Shown piece by piece: positions 34,280-45,887 of a stretch of 64,000 bases of DNA; position 1 is the first letter of the stretch, and every line of letters begins with the position of its first letter. The stretch comes from Riptortus pedestris (lineage: Eukaryota; Arthropoda; Insecta; Hemiptera; Alydidae): contig CM032230.1 in the NCBI GenBank assembly GCA_019009955.1, positions 20,939,501 through 21,003,500 of the forward strand. Reading direction: 5' to 3'. The notes beneath the pieces are model-generated. The model did not search any database. It was not told where the DNA came from and saw nothing but the letters and a program-made list of their open reading frames with translations. A program made the position numbers and the translations under genes.

Positions 34280-35910
34280 TGAAGGTCGATCGCTCACTAC
34301 GTGAATACTATGATCCAGCAGCTCGGGGCAGCTAAAGATCTTGACGGTCTATAATGTCAAACACTCACGAAGAGTGTTTGAAATAGGACACTCTAGAAGA
34401 GAAGAAATTGTACTTACACGCCTACGCACAGGACACACTAGACTAACACACTCATACCTAATGATCAGACAAGATGAACCTATATGCCGCTACTGCAACA
34501 GAACGTGAATACTCTGATCCAGCTCGGGGCAGCTAAAGATCTTATCGATCTATAATGTCAAACTTTCTAGAAGAGTGTATGAAATAGGACACTCTAAAAG
34601 AGAAGAAATTGTACTTACACGCCTCGCACAGGACACACTAGACTAACACATTCATACCTAATGATCAGACAAGATGAACCTATATGCCGCTACTGCAACA
34701 GAACGTGAATACTCTGATCCAGCTCGGGGCGGCTAAAGATCTTGACGGTCTATAATGTCAAACTTTCACGAAGAGTATTTGAAATAGGACACTCTAGAAG
34801 AGAAGAAATTGTACTTACACGCCTACGCACAGGACACACTAGACTAACACATCATACCTAATGATCAGACAAGATGAACCTATATGCCGCTACTGTAACA
34901 GAACGTGAATACTCTGATCCAGCTCGGGGCGGCTAAAGATCTTGACGGTCTATAATGTCAAACACTCACGAAGAGTATTTGAAATAGGACACTCTAGAAG
35001 AGAAGAAATTGTACTTACACGCCTACGCACAGGACACACTAGACTAACACATCATACCTAATGATCAGACAAGATGAACCTATATGCAGCTACTGCAACA
35101 GAACGTGAATACTCTTATCCAGCTCGGGGCAGCTAAAGATCTTATCGATCTATAATGTCAAACTTTCTAGAAGAGTGTATGAAATAGGACACTCTAAAAG
35201 AGAAGAAATTGTACTTACACGCCTACGCACAGGACACACTAGACTAACACATCATACCTAATGATCAGACAAGATGAACCTATATGCAGCTACTGCAACA
35301 GAACGTGAATACTCTGATCCAGCTCGGGGCAGCTAAAGATCTTATCGATCTATAATGTCAAACTTTCTAGAAGAGTGTATGAAATAGGACACTCTAAAAG
35401 AGAAGAAATTGTACTTACACGCCTCGCACAGGACACACTAGACTAACACATTCATACCTAATGATCAGACAAGATGAACCTATATGCAGCTACTGTAACA
35501 GAACGTGAATACTCTGATCCAGCTCGGGGCGGCTAAAGATCTTATCGATCTATAATGTCAAACTTTCTAGAAGAGTGTATGAAATAGGACACTCTAGAAG
35601 AGAAGAAATTGTACTTACACGCCTACGCACAGGACACACTAGACTAACACACTCATACCTAATGATCAGACAAGATGAACCTATATGCCGCTACTGCAAC
35701 AGAACGAGAATACTCTGATCCAGCTCGGGGCAGCTAAAGATCTTATCGATCTATAATGTCAAACTTTCTAGAAGAGTGTATGAAATAGGACACTCTAAAA
35801 GAGAAGAAATTGTACTTACACGCCTCGCACAGGACACACTAGACTAACACATTCATACCTAATGAGCAGGGAAGATGAACCTATATGCCGCTACTGCAAC
35901 AGAACGCTGA
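34280..35910. repeat. 200-bp satellite made from a LINE coding segment
   Basis: Eight tandem units with the boundary GAACGTGAATACTC at 34501, 34701, 34901, 35101, 35301, 35501 and 35702. Each unit still reads EIGHSRREEIVLTRLRTGHT and LTHSYLMIRQDEPICRYCNR, the region before the terminal zinc knuckle of Jockey/I-group LINEs. Unit length (about 200 bp) is not a multiple of three, so the array is not one open frame. Units fall in two types (CTCACGAAGAG and CTTTCTAGAAGAG) that alternate, suggesting block-wise expansion. Confidence 0.93.
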
Positions 35911-36440
35911 CTGTAAAACACATACTAACTGACTGCACACAAGTGAAAACGTACCCATGGCCCACAAATTTATACGAACTAATGGCAGACAGTAGCTAAT
36001 TTATACATGATGTTTTTAAGTATTTTAGAAAAGCTATTATCTACAATTATGAAAGTTATATATAGCAAGCACTGTGGAATTGTTTTCCACACAGAAAGTT
36101 TTGCCTTTTTCCAGTTTAACTATTTATTGTTTTTCTTTTAGTGTTTTTTGTTTGTTTTTTTCCTCATGTTGTAAATATAGTAACAATTTATATTTATTTT
36201 TGTCCATTCTATTTATTTTATACATTTGTAAATGTTAGCTGTGTAAAAATTTTAATATTTATTTAATTTTGTGAAATTATATTTTAGCATGTAAAGAATC
36301 GCCATTGTAGTGGCAAAGTTCTATTTATTTTGTACTTTTGTAACATTTAGCATTGTAAATTTTTTAATATTTATCTAATTTTATAAAATTATATTCAAAC
36401 ATGTCAAAAGATGAATCGCCATTGTAGCGGCATCTCAAAT
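35780..36440 (+). pseudogene. LINE ORF2 C-terminus and 3' UTR (Jockey/I-group-like)
   Basis: The last unit continues into the ancestral sequence: LMSREDEPICRYCNRTLTVK, HILTDCTQVKTYPWP, NLYELMADSS and a stop at 35997-35999. The C-x2-C-x7-8-H-x4-C knuckle is visible. The 3' UTR contains a tandem duplication (about 36203-36314 and 36315-36437), each ending AATCGCCATTGTAG, and finishes in an AAT-repeat tail. Upstream RT and endonuclease are absent. Confidence 0.8.
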
Positions 36441-36980
36441 AAATAATAATAATATAATGTCAAAGAATAATTAAACTATATGGTCCGGAGACATTTGGAA
36501 GTCCTCATAATTTTTAAAACCTCGATAGTTCCTTAGGATGTAAACGGGAGGAGGGAAAACTATTTATTTCTCTATAAGGCAGGAGATGGCCGATATATCG
36601 TAGTTTGCCAGAGCGGACTAAGTATCTCGTAAGATATGTAAGGGAGGAAAGGTGGAATGATAGACATGTACTAATGTATGTGTCATGTCGGGGAGAGGGT
36701 TGGTGGAGCAGGTTCATAAGTTATGTTGTAGCCCTAAGTAGCTTGGATCCCGCCATGCTTAAATGATAATCCCAGTAAGCAGCCATTCTTGGGTGTCATG
36801 TCGGCTGACAACCAGCAAATAGCAGCTCATCTATTAAACCGGTAGGTATCTATTAATTGGCAGCACTAAGTGAGTACTATCGCTAAGTGTGGGAGGAATT
36901 TGACTATCAAGATATGTGCAGTTCTTTAAGTGACCGCAGTTATGATCGGACCAAGCTGCAATTCGGTGCAACACTGGGTT
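36441..36980. other. unassigned DNA
   Basis: G+C slightly above surroundings, no gene or repeat ends recognised. Confidence 0.35.
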
Positions 36981-37122
36981 TATTAGCAGATTTCCCTTAA
37001 GGGGAATCAGCTTATACAGGTCGTAATAATGACGAGATTTTCGAAAAATTTCTTCAAATGTCTATCGATTCTACCCAGGAGATTACGAAAATGAGGTACG
37101 TACAAAATTATATATATATATA

Positions 37123-37477
37123 TATGTTGTTATTCTTTTTGGAGTTTTGATCAATGTTGGTGAAAAAATCTTAGTTTATGCCGATATTTCGAGAATCTTT
37201 ATTTTCTCTTCTTCAGGGCTGTAAAATTACAGGTACGACTTAATAATATTGCACATTGTTATTCAACTAAGAGTGTAAAAGGGGTGTTTTTTCTATTATT
37301 ACTACTGATACTTAAAAACTATTACACATGACTATTGCACTTAGGACTAGGGTTATAGTAACCTCCCTTGTTTTGTTTACACAGGAGGACCACAGCCTTA
37401 TGAATTGTATATCTATAGTATATTGTCTTTGTTTGTTAAAACTATATTTCACCATCATTGACCAAAACTCCAAAAAG

Positions 37478-37483
<6 letters not shown>
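37123..37483. mobile_element. hammerhead element family P2, inverted ends
   Basis: Left edge GTTATTCTTTTTGGAGTTTTG and right edge (complement) ATTATTCTTTTTGGAGTTTTG are inverted for about 40 bp. Contains one hammerhead-like motif on minus (37174-37226) and the TTAGGACTAGG...CCTTGTTTTGTTTACACA interior shared with 50305-50932. No coding capacity. It inserted in (TA)n. Confidence 0.8.
37174..37226 (-). ncRNA. hammerhead-ribozyme-like motif (P2)
   Basis: Minus strand: GCC, core CTGAAGA, one unpaired A, stem II GAGAA/TTCTC, GAAA, TATC giving a two-pair stem III and C17, then GGC closing stem I. Beyond an internal loop, TTTA and TAAA pair, which matches the two-part stem I of natural type I hammerheads. 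Confidence 0.6.
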
Positions 37484-37527
<44 letters not shown>

Positions 37528-38323
37528 CTTTTACCGCTCTACCGGTCGCAATTTTTGTTGTATCGTTACCAAACTTGATATATAATCGTTTTATGTAGAA
37601 GAAAGATCAAGTTCGTTAACGGTTGAAATCGGACCAGGAGAGGGGGTGTTTAGAGGGTGAGATTTCCGAAAATTCTTAATATGTCTGTTATTATGCGTCG
37701 GATCGAAAAATTGTATAGAACCAACCTTATCGTAAATGTAATGTTGTATAAATTTTGGTATATACATTCATTCTCTATCTTGAATACGAACCGAGATATA
37801 ACCGAGTTTTCAGCCTCCAGCAAACCCCCACTTCTACTCATTTTACATAAACAATACTCTGTTATGTAATAAACCACATTATTCGAAGCTTAAATACCAT
37901 AGATTGTTTTCCTATAGAACAAAATTTCCTTTAAAAGAACTTTAGTATACGAGATAAATGCAAATATGTTATCCTGGCCCCCTCCGCTTCTTAAGTTCTT
38001 GGACTAATAAAATTTGATTGATTAAGATAAAAATTATTCTGATCCATTATAAATTACAGAACTAGATATAGTAAATAGTTTTCAATAAAACTAATATGCT
38101 ATATTCTGATATATTTCCGTAATTGATTTTCCTTCCTGTGTGAAGTTGGCACACCTGTTTGCTTACGCTTCAGATGCTTTCCGTCTGGAGGTTTCTTATT
38201 AACGTGTGTATTTATTCACTTGATGTTGACGGTGCTATTGTGTTACCAGTAGATAGGTTTATCTATTGTTAAACATCACGAGGGAAATCTGCTTAGTTTA
38301 CGCAGTCCCTGCGTGACGGCCTT

Positions 38324-38742
38324 TCCTGTATAGCATAAACCCAGTGTTGCACCCTTACTATTCCCGCGAGAGGAAGTGCCATAAATTAACAAAAAATAAA
38401 TGTGAGAGGTTACGTCCAAGGTTTTTTTCTATACGTCGTAAGAATTAACAGACAGATATCTGTATGGTAGACATGATATAGATCTTATCTTCAAAAGTAA
38501 AAAACATTGCTTTCATATCATAGAGGGTGCATATAATAGGCAATTTCCCAATTGTACACACTACTGCCCTATATTCACTATTTCCAAATAAAAATCCAAT
38601 AATTTGGAGCTGGCTGGTTATAAAATCTTAATTGACGTCTCACACAACGTATTTGCAACGTATCTATAATTAAAGATCAGCGGAAAACAATATTTAATAT
38701 AATAATGGAATGAAACGTTAATTATTCCAACGACTAATAAAA
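38324..38742. other. unassigned DNA
   Basis: No recognised repeat ends or gene. Confidence 0.35.
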
Positions 38743-39198
38743 AAGACCGCCACGCAGAAGCTGGGTTAACTAAGCAGATTTCCCACGTTTGTCGCGTATT
38801 TGCATTTATTTGAAGACGTATAAGTTCAAGAAGAACAATATTTGGTATTTAAGTTTCAAATAAACTGTTTCTTTATAGAACTGCTCATTGTTATCAATAT
38901 AATATATCATATGAGTGGGGAATTAGTGATGGCCAAAAAATAAAAAAAAAAAAATGCAAATATCTGGGTTAGTTTTAAATTAAATGGAAAAACATACTTG
39001 TCAAAATTTATTTAACATTACATTTGCAATAAGATTGGTTTAATTACAGAGATATTAAGGAATTTCTAAACACCCTTTCACTAGTCAAACTTTAGCCGTT
39101 AACGAACTTGATCTTTATTTTACATTAAACGTTTAAATATCGAGCTTGGTAACGATCAGACAAAAATTGCGACCGCTAGAGCGTTTACAGAAACACAT

Positions 39199-39257
<59 letters not shown>

Positions 39258-39416
39258 ATATATAATATATATATATATAAAATTTTGAAAAGACCCTATT
39301 TTCGACACACCCTAGATAGGATCGATTGACATTTGAAGACATTCCTGGATCCCATCATGAGTAAAACCTCAATAGCAGATTTCATTTACAGGAAATCTGT
39401 TATAAAGCGGCTGACA
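38743..39416 (+). mobile_element. H1 element, nearly full length, subfamily C
   Basis: L end CCGCCACGCAGAAGCTGGG, AAGCAGATTTCCCACGTTTG; core; GCGACCGCTAGAGCGTTTAC, (CA)n/(TA)n at 39195-39280; TTTTGAAAAGACCCTATTTT; decayed R palindrome (GATTTCATTTACAGGAAATC). Older than the 31- and 42-kb copies. Confidence 0.85.
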
Positions 39417-39424
39417 AATTAAAA

Positions 39425-39597
39425 TATCCAAGATAGAGAAAAAATGAAAATAATTAATAGAACATTAAGTTTGTAATAAGATCAGTTCTAAACAAATTTT
39501 CAATCCAACTCATAGTAACGGAAATATATCGAACTTTTGTTTTTCTCCCCTCTAACTATCTCCCCGTGGTCCAATTTCAGCCGTTAACGAACTTGAG
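39425..39597 (+). mobile_element. H1 core fragment
   Basis: Starts AAATTAAAATATCCAAGATAG, includes TTTTCAATCCAACTCATAG and CCAATTTCAGCCGTTAACG. It follows the preceding R end within 10 bp. Confidence 0.65.
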
Positions 39598-39798
39598 CAA
39601 CAGTTTTACTTGTAACAATAATAAATCCAAGAGCCTTGTTTAAGACTTATTGCCAATATATCCGTTAATACGCGAAATACACAAAACAAAATGAATAGAA
39701 ACAGGAAAATCTACGATACTTGGTTTGGGGATTCTTAGTTACATACGATATTTCGATGCGAATCATAGTTTTGGTAATAACTGGAAAACCCGTATTTG

Positions 39799-39929
39799 TT
39801 TTAGCAGATTTCCCTTAAGGGAAATCAGCTATTGAGGTCGTACTCATGACGCGAGTTTTGAAAAATTTCCTCAAATGTTCATCGATCCTACCCAGGAGAT
39901 GACGAAAATGAGGTACGTTCAAAATTATA

Positions 39930-40017
<88 letters not shown>

Positions 40018-40496
40018 CTGTTAACGCTGTAGCGGTCGCAATTTTTGTTTGATCGTTACCAAACTTCATATTTAAGCGTTTTACGTAAAAAGAGAGATCA
40101 AGTTCGTTAATGGCTGAAATTGGACCAGTGGGAGGGGGGGGGGTTTAGAGGGGGGGATTTTCAAAATTCAAAATATCTCCGTTATTAAGCGTCGGATCGA
40201 AAAATTGTATAGAATCAATCTTATTGTAAATTAAATTTACTATAAATATTGTTTATTCTGTATCTTGAATATTAACCGAGATATTTGCATTTGTATTGTG
40301 TGAGTGGTCGACGGAACCCCGCCATGTTCCGGACTTTCCGCCAAGACCTCTGGTGGCCGTTTCCAGAACTATTCGTCCCTCGTAAATAGGTTTAGAGATC
40401 CCTTCCTACTACAGCTGTTATTGGGCAGATTTCTCTACTGTAAAACTTCATGTGGGAAATCTGCTTAGTTTAAGCAGCCCCTGCGTGACGGACTTT
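39799..40496 (-). mobile_element. H1 element, full length, subfamily A
   Basis: Reverse R end with perfect GATTTCCCTTAAGGGAAATC, TTGAGGTCGTACTCATGACG, (TCTA)n then (TA)n to 40012, GCTGTAGCGGTCGCAATTTT, a G10 run, ACCTCTGGTGGCCG, and the L end GGGAAATCTGCTTAGTTTAA, GCCCCTGCGTGACGGACT. Flanked by T runs on both sides. Confidence 0.92.
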
Positions 40497-41189
40497 TTTT
40501 CATCTCCTTTATCCAGTCTGAATTTACCCAGCAACGACTACAAAAAATTTACGATCGCTTGTGACGTAACAGGTACATAAATACAATTTCCATCAGACCT
40601 AATGTTCATCCCCTTGGACGGAGATATACAAGACACATATAGAAAATGTCGTCAATAGCAACACCTCAACAGCTGATTAGCCTTAAACGGTAGCCTCCCT
40701 GTGAGACAACAAATACTGGAATATTTAAGTATCTAAGAAATAATAAGAGAGCCCTAATAGAGAAGTGGAAGGGTGGCTAAATGGCGTTAATTGACTGAGA
40801 GAATAAATAAACAAGGAGTGGTCGTTGAGCTAACGTGGTTAATTTTTTAGCAACCTCTTCCAATCCCTTTACTGCTCCTCCCTTTACAAATAGCTTCCTT
40901 CTATTAACTATATATTATTCATCTGGCCAGTTTTAATTACCAATGCAAAATGTTTACTCAAAACTGAAAGGGATCGAAAATTAAATCTATCCATTTCCTT
41001 GTAGATTCCAAATGAGTTCCACAGATTAGGGGTTTTATTTTATCCTCCTAACATTGATCAAGTTAAAACTAAAACAAATATAAACAATCGTAAAGTTTTA
41101 AATTCAGTTTTTTTTTACTAAAACAATAATATAAATAAACTAAAACAAATACAAACTATTGTAAAGTTTTCCAATAGAAAAATGTACAA
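40497..41189. other. unassigned DNA with an H1-like scrap
   Basis: GGACGGAGATATACAAGAC and CACCTCAACAGCTGATTAGC (40610-40680) faintly recall H1; the rest is unrecognised. Confidence 0.35.
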
Positions 41190-41465
41190 AATGGTTACAC
41201 TAAACACCACCCTGAATAAATATAAATGGTAGTGAGAAACCTTTCAGTCAATTTTAATAACCTCCCAACGGAAAGCGCCTGAATTGTTAAAAAATACGTC
41301 TGCCAACCGCCCAGAGCTGTACAGATATGTAGAAATATTCGTCACCGGAAAGAAAAACAATTACTGAAATATATCTGAATATAACATATTAATTTTATTT
41401 AAAACTATTTACCTACTATATCCAGTACTGTAATTTATAATGAATCAGAATATTTTTTACCTCTT
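41190..41465 (+). mobile_element. H1 subfamily-B module fragment
   Basis: CACCACCCTGAATAAATATAA, GGAAAGCGCCTGAATTG, ACTGAAATATATCTGAATAT match the module at 61730-61990 and 8920-9170. No L end and no core. Confidence 0.7.
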
Positions 41466-41469
41466 TATG

Positions 41470-41550
41470 GTGTTAAGTATGTAGATTTCTATTGTAAAAC
41501 TTCACGAGGAATATCTGCTTAGTTTACGCAGCCCCTGCGTGACGGACTTT
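41470..41550 (-). mobile_element. H1 left-end fragment, reverse
   Basis: GTAGATTTCTATTGTAAAAC, GAGGAATATCTGCTTAGTTT, ACGCAGCCCCTGCGTGACGG. Only the terminal 80 bp. Confidence 0.8.
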
Positions 41551-42099
41551 CATTTTAAACCATTAGAACTAAATGGAGTGATAATCTTTGTTTAACTAGC
41601 TTAATAAGTAACAAAGGTGTATGTGGTATCAGTTGGACGTTTTAAAAACACTAGTTTCAATGGCTACAGATTTAAATATTCAAAGGTGCGGTGTAGATGA
41701 AGTTAAAGCTAAAATAAAGTCAACATTGAATTCGTTATATTAATTTGGGAGGCAATGCTTGGTACTTATTGGTCACCAACACTTATTGGTGGTTAAAAAA
41801 GATTATTAAATCATGTTAAAAGAAAAAACAATGTATTACTTAAAATAACACTTCTAGAATTAATTTGAATAATGAAGTGTAATTATAAATTACTGTTTTG
41901 ATATTTTGCCTCTCCATGCGTAATTCCGTTATCAACTGAGATGACGGGCCGTATCTTTCCCAAAGTCATTTCCTTGTCCACTCCTTATTAAGGTCCTCCC
42001 CTAGCACATAGAAACACTCAGAGGCTAAATTCTCGACAAAAAATTACACACAAGCTCAAAACACATTCTGCAGAGGATGGACACAATAAATGAAGTAAT
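41551..42099. other. unassigned DNA
   Basis: No repeat ends or gene recognised. Confidence 0.35.
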
Positions 42100-42330
42100 T
42101 AACAGATCTCAAACATGTGCCTTGGACTTCTATATTCCAGAATCTAATCAAATAATTTATATGCTTAGATAGTTTTAAGTTAATGCTTCTTAAATTTTAT
42201 TTTATTTTAGATACCATAGTAGAGGTTTTTCTTTATTTTAACATTTTAAATTTTTGAATGAACGATGAATGATATTGAGCGACATCGCCACGATGCGGAG
42301 CTTATCAAATAAATAAATATTGTTAAATAA
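42100..42330 (+). repeat. LINE 3'-end relic
   Basis: ACATCGCCACGATGCGGAGC followed by TTATCAAATAAATAAAT resembles the tail at 36415-36440 (AATCGCCATTGTAGCGGCAT, CTCAAATAAATAAT). Untranslated tail only. Confidence 0.5.
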
Positions 42331-42349
42331 TTTTGTTAAAATCTAATTG

Positions 42350-42353
<4 letters not shown>

Positions 42354-42411
<58 letters not shown>
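42354..42411. repeat. (TA)n microsatellite
   Basis: About 57 bp of TA, directly after the LINE tail and not inside an H1 copy. Confidence 0.9.
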
Positions 42412-42413
<2 letters not shown>

Positions 42414-42846
42414 CCCATAGATGCCAATTATTTTAGATATAACACTGTTTACCAAATGTAAGTTATATGCTTTGTAAACTGTCTTGTCCATAATTTCAAG
42501 GTGTTAACAGCTTTCAGTTCAGCTGGCCTGGGCATTGTCGATCCCTAAACTGTTCCAAGAAAATAGGGCCCGACAGTTATCTCTTCTGCTGGCATCGTGT
42601 AAACAAGCCTCCAACAAGTTCTCCAGAACTCCAGAAAGCCTGCGACATAATTCCTAGTTCCTCTAATTAAGCCACTGATAAATAATAGAAACCCATTTGG
42701 AATTATTCATAAACATCGCTATGGATACAGCTCTCTCAAATGTTTCACAGTAGTTTCGCTGGAAGTGAAGTATATATACAGCCGTTTGGAAAATAAAACG
42801 TACCACCCTTAACAAGGTTTTATTCAAACGCCAAGCATTTCAATAA
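42412..42846. other. unassigned DNA
   Basis: Moderate G+C, no gene signal recognised. Confidence 0.35.
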
Positions 42847-43378
42847 AAGTCCGTCACGCAGGGGCTGCGTAAACTAAGCAGATTTCCCACGTGGCAATAG
42901 AGAAATCTGCCTAATAACAACTGTAGTAGTAAGAAACCTCTAAACCTAAAACATTATTTAGGGCGTAATAACCCAGTAGTTTCTAGCCCCAAAAAACAGT
43001 TAACCTAACTTCTAAACCTATTCACGAGGGACGAATAGTTATGGAAACGGCCACCAGAGCTCTCGGCATAGCCTACTGGCGACCACACGCAGAATACAAA
43101 TGCAAATATCTCGGTTAATATTTAAGATACAGAAAAAATGTATAGAACAATATATATAGTAAATTTAATTTGCAATAAGATTTATTCTATACAATTTTTC
43201 GATCCGACGCATAATAACAGAGATATTTTGAATTTTCAAAAATCCCCCCTCTAAACCCCCCCTCCCACTGGTCCGATTTCAGCCATTAACGAACTTGATC
43301 TTCCTTTTTACATAAAACGATTAAATTCCGAGTTTGGTAACGATCATACAAAAATTGCGACCGCTAGAGCGTTAACAG

Positions 43379-43448
<70 letters not shown>

Positions 43449-43570
43449 GAACGGACCTCATTTTCGTCATCTCCTGGGTAGGATCGATGGACATTTGAAG
43501 AAATTTTTCGAAACTCGCGTCATGAGTACGACCTCAATAGCTGATTTCCCTTAAGGGAAATCTGCTAAAA
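42847..43570 (+). mobile_element. H1 element, full length, best-preserved, subfamily A
   Basis: AGTCCGTCACGCAGGGGCTG; AAGCAGATTTCCCACGTG; CACCAGAGCTCTCGGC; core with CTCGGTTAATATTTAAGATA and GATCCGACGCATAATAACAG; GCGACCGCTAGAGCGTTAAC; (TA)n 43383-43442; TTTTGAACGGACCTCATTTT; perfect R palindrome GATTTCCCTTAAGGGAAATC; TGCTAAAA. It can serve as the type copy. An extra partial repeat of the TCTAAACCTA...TTCACGAG module sits at 42945-43040. Confidence 0.93.
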
Positions 43571-43799
43571 ACTTTAGAAGCGTTGGACGTTTTATTCTCC
43601 AATTAAATAGCAACGAAATTATTTTCATTTCGTAACAAAGTAGAAAAGTAGATATTCCTTAAGGTATTCATTTCCACTTATTTTTCTAGGATTATGGACT
43701 ATCTAGGATGAACTGAATCGCCTTTCCTCGCCTGATTCGTACCGGTTCGGTGAAGTCTTTAATTACATTTTGAAAATAAACACAACTTACTTTAATGTA

Positions 43800-44190
43800 G
43801 TTGGTCTCGCAGTAGTTGATTAAACTAAACAGATTTCCCAACTGCTGGTATAGCACATTTATGATCTCATCTCAACATGCATTCCTATTCATATGTAAAA
43901 GGAAGGCGGAGAGTTACTGAAAGTAGAAAACAAGAAAGTAGGAATGACTCGTTTAATACTGGTAACAAAAAAAATGCATCGAACAAAAATTGTAGAAAAC
44001 CAACAAGTTTAACAATATTGGTTCTGTAACCTATTATTATATGATCCTACTCATAATAACGCAGATATTGTGAATTTTCTAATACCCCCTCTCGAAACTT
44101 CCACAATTATACCACCTGATACCAGGTCCGATATCAGCCCCTAACAATTATGATCGTTTACTGTTGACTGAATCGAATAAATATCGAGTG
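43800..44190 (+). mobile_element. H1 element, diverged
   Basis: GCAGTAGTTGATTAAACTAA, ACAGATTTCCC as a decayed L end, then AGTTACTGAAAGTAGAAAAC, AATAACGCAGATATTGTGAA and GGTCCGATATCAGCC. No (TA)n. Confidence 0.6.
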
Positions 44191-44249
44191 ATGATGGCGA
44201 CATAGCACAACATACTTGTATTTTGACACAAGGTAATAGCTGGATGAAA

Positions 44250-44522
44250 ACCATATTTGATGATTAACCTTGAAATGAAGTGGTTCATGATATAAAACCT
44301 TATAGTTAATATGACATGAGTGGGGTGGGATTTACTGATGACCGACTGAAAACTAAAATATGGAAATATCTCGGTGCATATTCAATATTGGGAAAATATA
44401 CATTCCCAACAACATTTATAGAACATTACATTTCCAATAAGTTTGATTCTATACAATTTTGATCCGACGAATAAGAACGGAGATATTTCGAAATTCTCTC
44501 TTCTAAACCTCCTCCCCCCCAC
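44250..44522 (+). mobile_element. H1 core fragment, subfamily C
   Basis: AATGAAGTGGTTCATGATAT, CATGAGTGGGGTGGGATTTA, ATCTCGGTGCATATTCAAT, AAGAACGGAGATATTTCGAA. Ends in a C8 run. Confidence 0.7.
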
Positions 44523-45058
44523 CTCTGCTATCAGCTAGCTGCCATACTGTCTCTAAGTCACCTTCACCTTCGACTCACTAACCAGCCACAAGGGTTATGA
44601 GCTTTACTGAGTACTTACCTCAGGTTGCTCTGGAGGTCACAGCTTATAAGGAGTCATCTAGAGAATGTAGAGAAGAACCATCTGAACCAACATTGGATAT
44701 GGCTTTATTTATTATATTATTGTTACTAACCACACTAATATATAGAAATAAACGATAAAGAATCAATCTTATGTTCCAACATATCAAACACCGGAATTTA
44801 ATACATCACCCCTCTATTTTTTTTTCTTTTCTTACTCCCTTTTACTCAGCATTTAATTATTTACCAGTCCTACAAATACAGTCCACCTAAAAGGTGAAAT
44901 ATAAGGCTCACGTTCGGACCGAATGTTTACATCCAATATAATTCTTTCTTTAAATTAATAAAAGGGCGAGATATGGTAAACAATCCTTTTTTATAAATTA
45001 TCCAAGAGCCTTGTGCATAATTAAAACATATATTTAATTCTAAACGGTTAGGCAGTAG
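44523..45058. other. unassigned DNA
   Basis: Contains a good-looking minus-strand splice donor (CTGAG|GTAAGT at about 44614-44624), but no open frame leads into it. Otherwise nothing recognised. Confidence 0.35.
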
Positions 45059-45634
45059 TTTTCGCAGATTTCTCTAAAGGGAAATCAGCTATTGAGGACT
45101 CATCAACCAATTTTCGAAATTTTCTTCAAATGTCCATCGATCCTATCCAGGAGATGACGAAAATGAGGCCTGTTTAAAACTGTATATATGTATATATATA
45201 TTTATTTGTCTTTTACCGCTCTATATTGATATGGACAAATCAAGTTCGTTATCGGCTAAAATCGGGCCAGGGGGAGGGGGGGTTTAGAAAAATTTCAAAA
45301 ATTCTTAATATCTCCGTTATTATGAGTCGGATCGAAAAATTTTATAGAACCAATCTTATTGCAAATTTAATGTTCTTTAAATGTTGTTATGTACTTTTTT
45401 TCACTATCTTGATTATTAACTGAGATATTTGCATTCTTTAGTTTTCGGTCTTCAGTAAACTCCCACTCCTACTCATCTCATGTTAACAATATTCTATTAT
45501 GTTATGAAGCATTTTATTTGATGCTTAATACCAAATATTGTTCTCATTGAACTTTTAATTTTTGAAATAAATGAAAAAACGTGATGCACTTGGGAAATCT
45601 GCTTAGCTAACGCAGCCCCTGCGTGACGGACTTT
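45059..45634 (-). mobile_element. H1 element, full length, subfamily C, short (TA)n
   Basis: Reverse R end (TTTTCGCAGATTTCTCTAAA), TCGATCCTATCCAGGAGATG, a 25-bp TA tract, AAGTTCGTTATCGGC, ATTATGAGTCGGATCGAAAA, AATACCAAATATTGTTCTCA, and L end GGGAAATCTGCTTAGCTAAC, GCCCCTGCGTGACGGACT. The GCGGTCGCAATTTTTG block is deleted. Confidence 0.88.
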
Positions 45635-45699
45635 CTTGGGTACTAGGATAAATTCTAAACGATTCTAAATAAATCGATTACAATGGTTATTATAACGTA

Positions 45700-45828
45700 C
45701 ACCTTTTCCTACTATGGCTAATTTAGACGGGTTATCCAATTCCTATTGCCCAGGCGGGAATCGAACTCGCCACTCTAGGTTTACCAAGTAGGTCAACGAT
45801 TTAACTCGGCTAACCTGAAAGGGGCCCC
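45700..45828 (-). mobile_element. SINE, reverse, internally deleted
   Basis: Minus strand: GGGGCCCCTTTCAGGTTAGCC, AGTTAAATCGTTGACC, B box GAGTTCGATTCCCGCCTGGG, then directly the GTCTAAATTAGCC tail; the middle spacer is deleted. Confidence 0.75.
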
Positions 45829-45887
45829 CCAATTGCTAGGGTAATTGCTAGAGGAAAATGTTCAATTTGGTATTTTTTATTTATATT

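Larger units (their letters stand above)
36981..38323 (-). mobile_element. H1 element, long subfamily B, with a P2 element in its (TA)n
   Basis: Reverse R end (TTAGCAGATTTCCCTTAAGG) at 36983, GATTCTACCCAGGAGATTACG, short (TA)n, then P2 (37123-37483), remaining (TA)n to 37522, TTTACCGCTCTACCGGTCGC, subfamily-B module, and the L end GGGAAATCTGCTTAGTTTAC, GCAGTCCCTGCGTGACGG at 38281-38320. Without P2 it is just under 1 kb. Confidence 0.88.

Noticed and set aside
44590..44700. Small minus-strand exon with a CTGAG|GTAAGT donor
   Set aside because: All three frames contain stops between the nearest acceptor and the donor, and no protein similarity is seen.
45700..45828. Possible tRNA gene from the GTTCGATTC-type B box
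   Set aside because: The sequence does not fold as a cloverleaf and recurs with a constant non-tRNA body and AAT tail, so it is a SINE.
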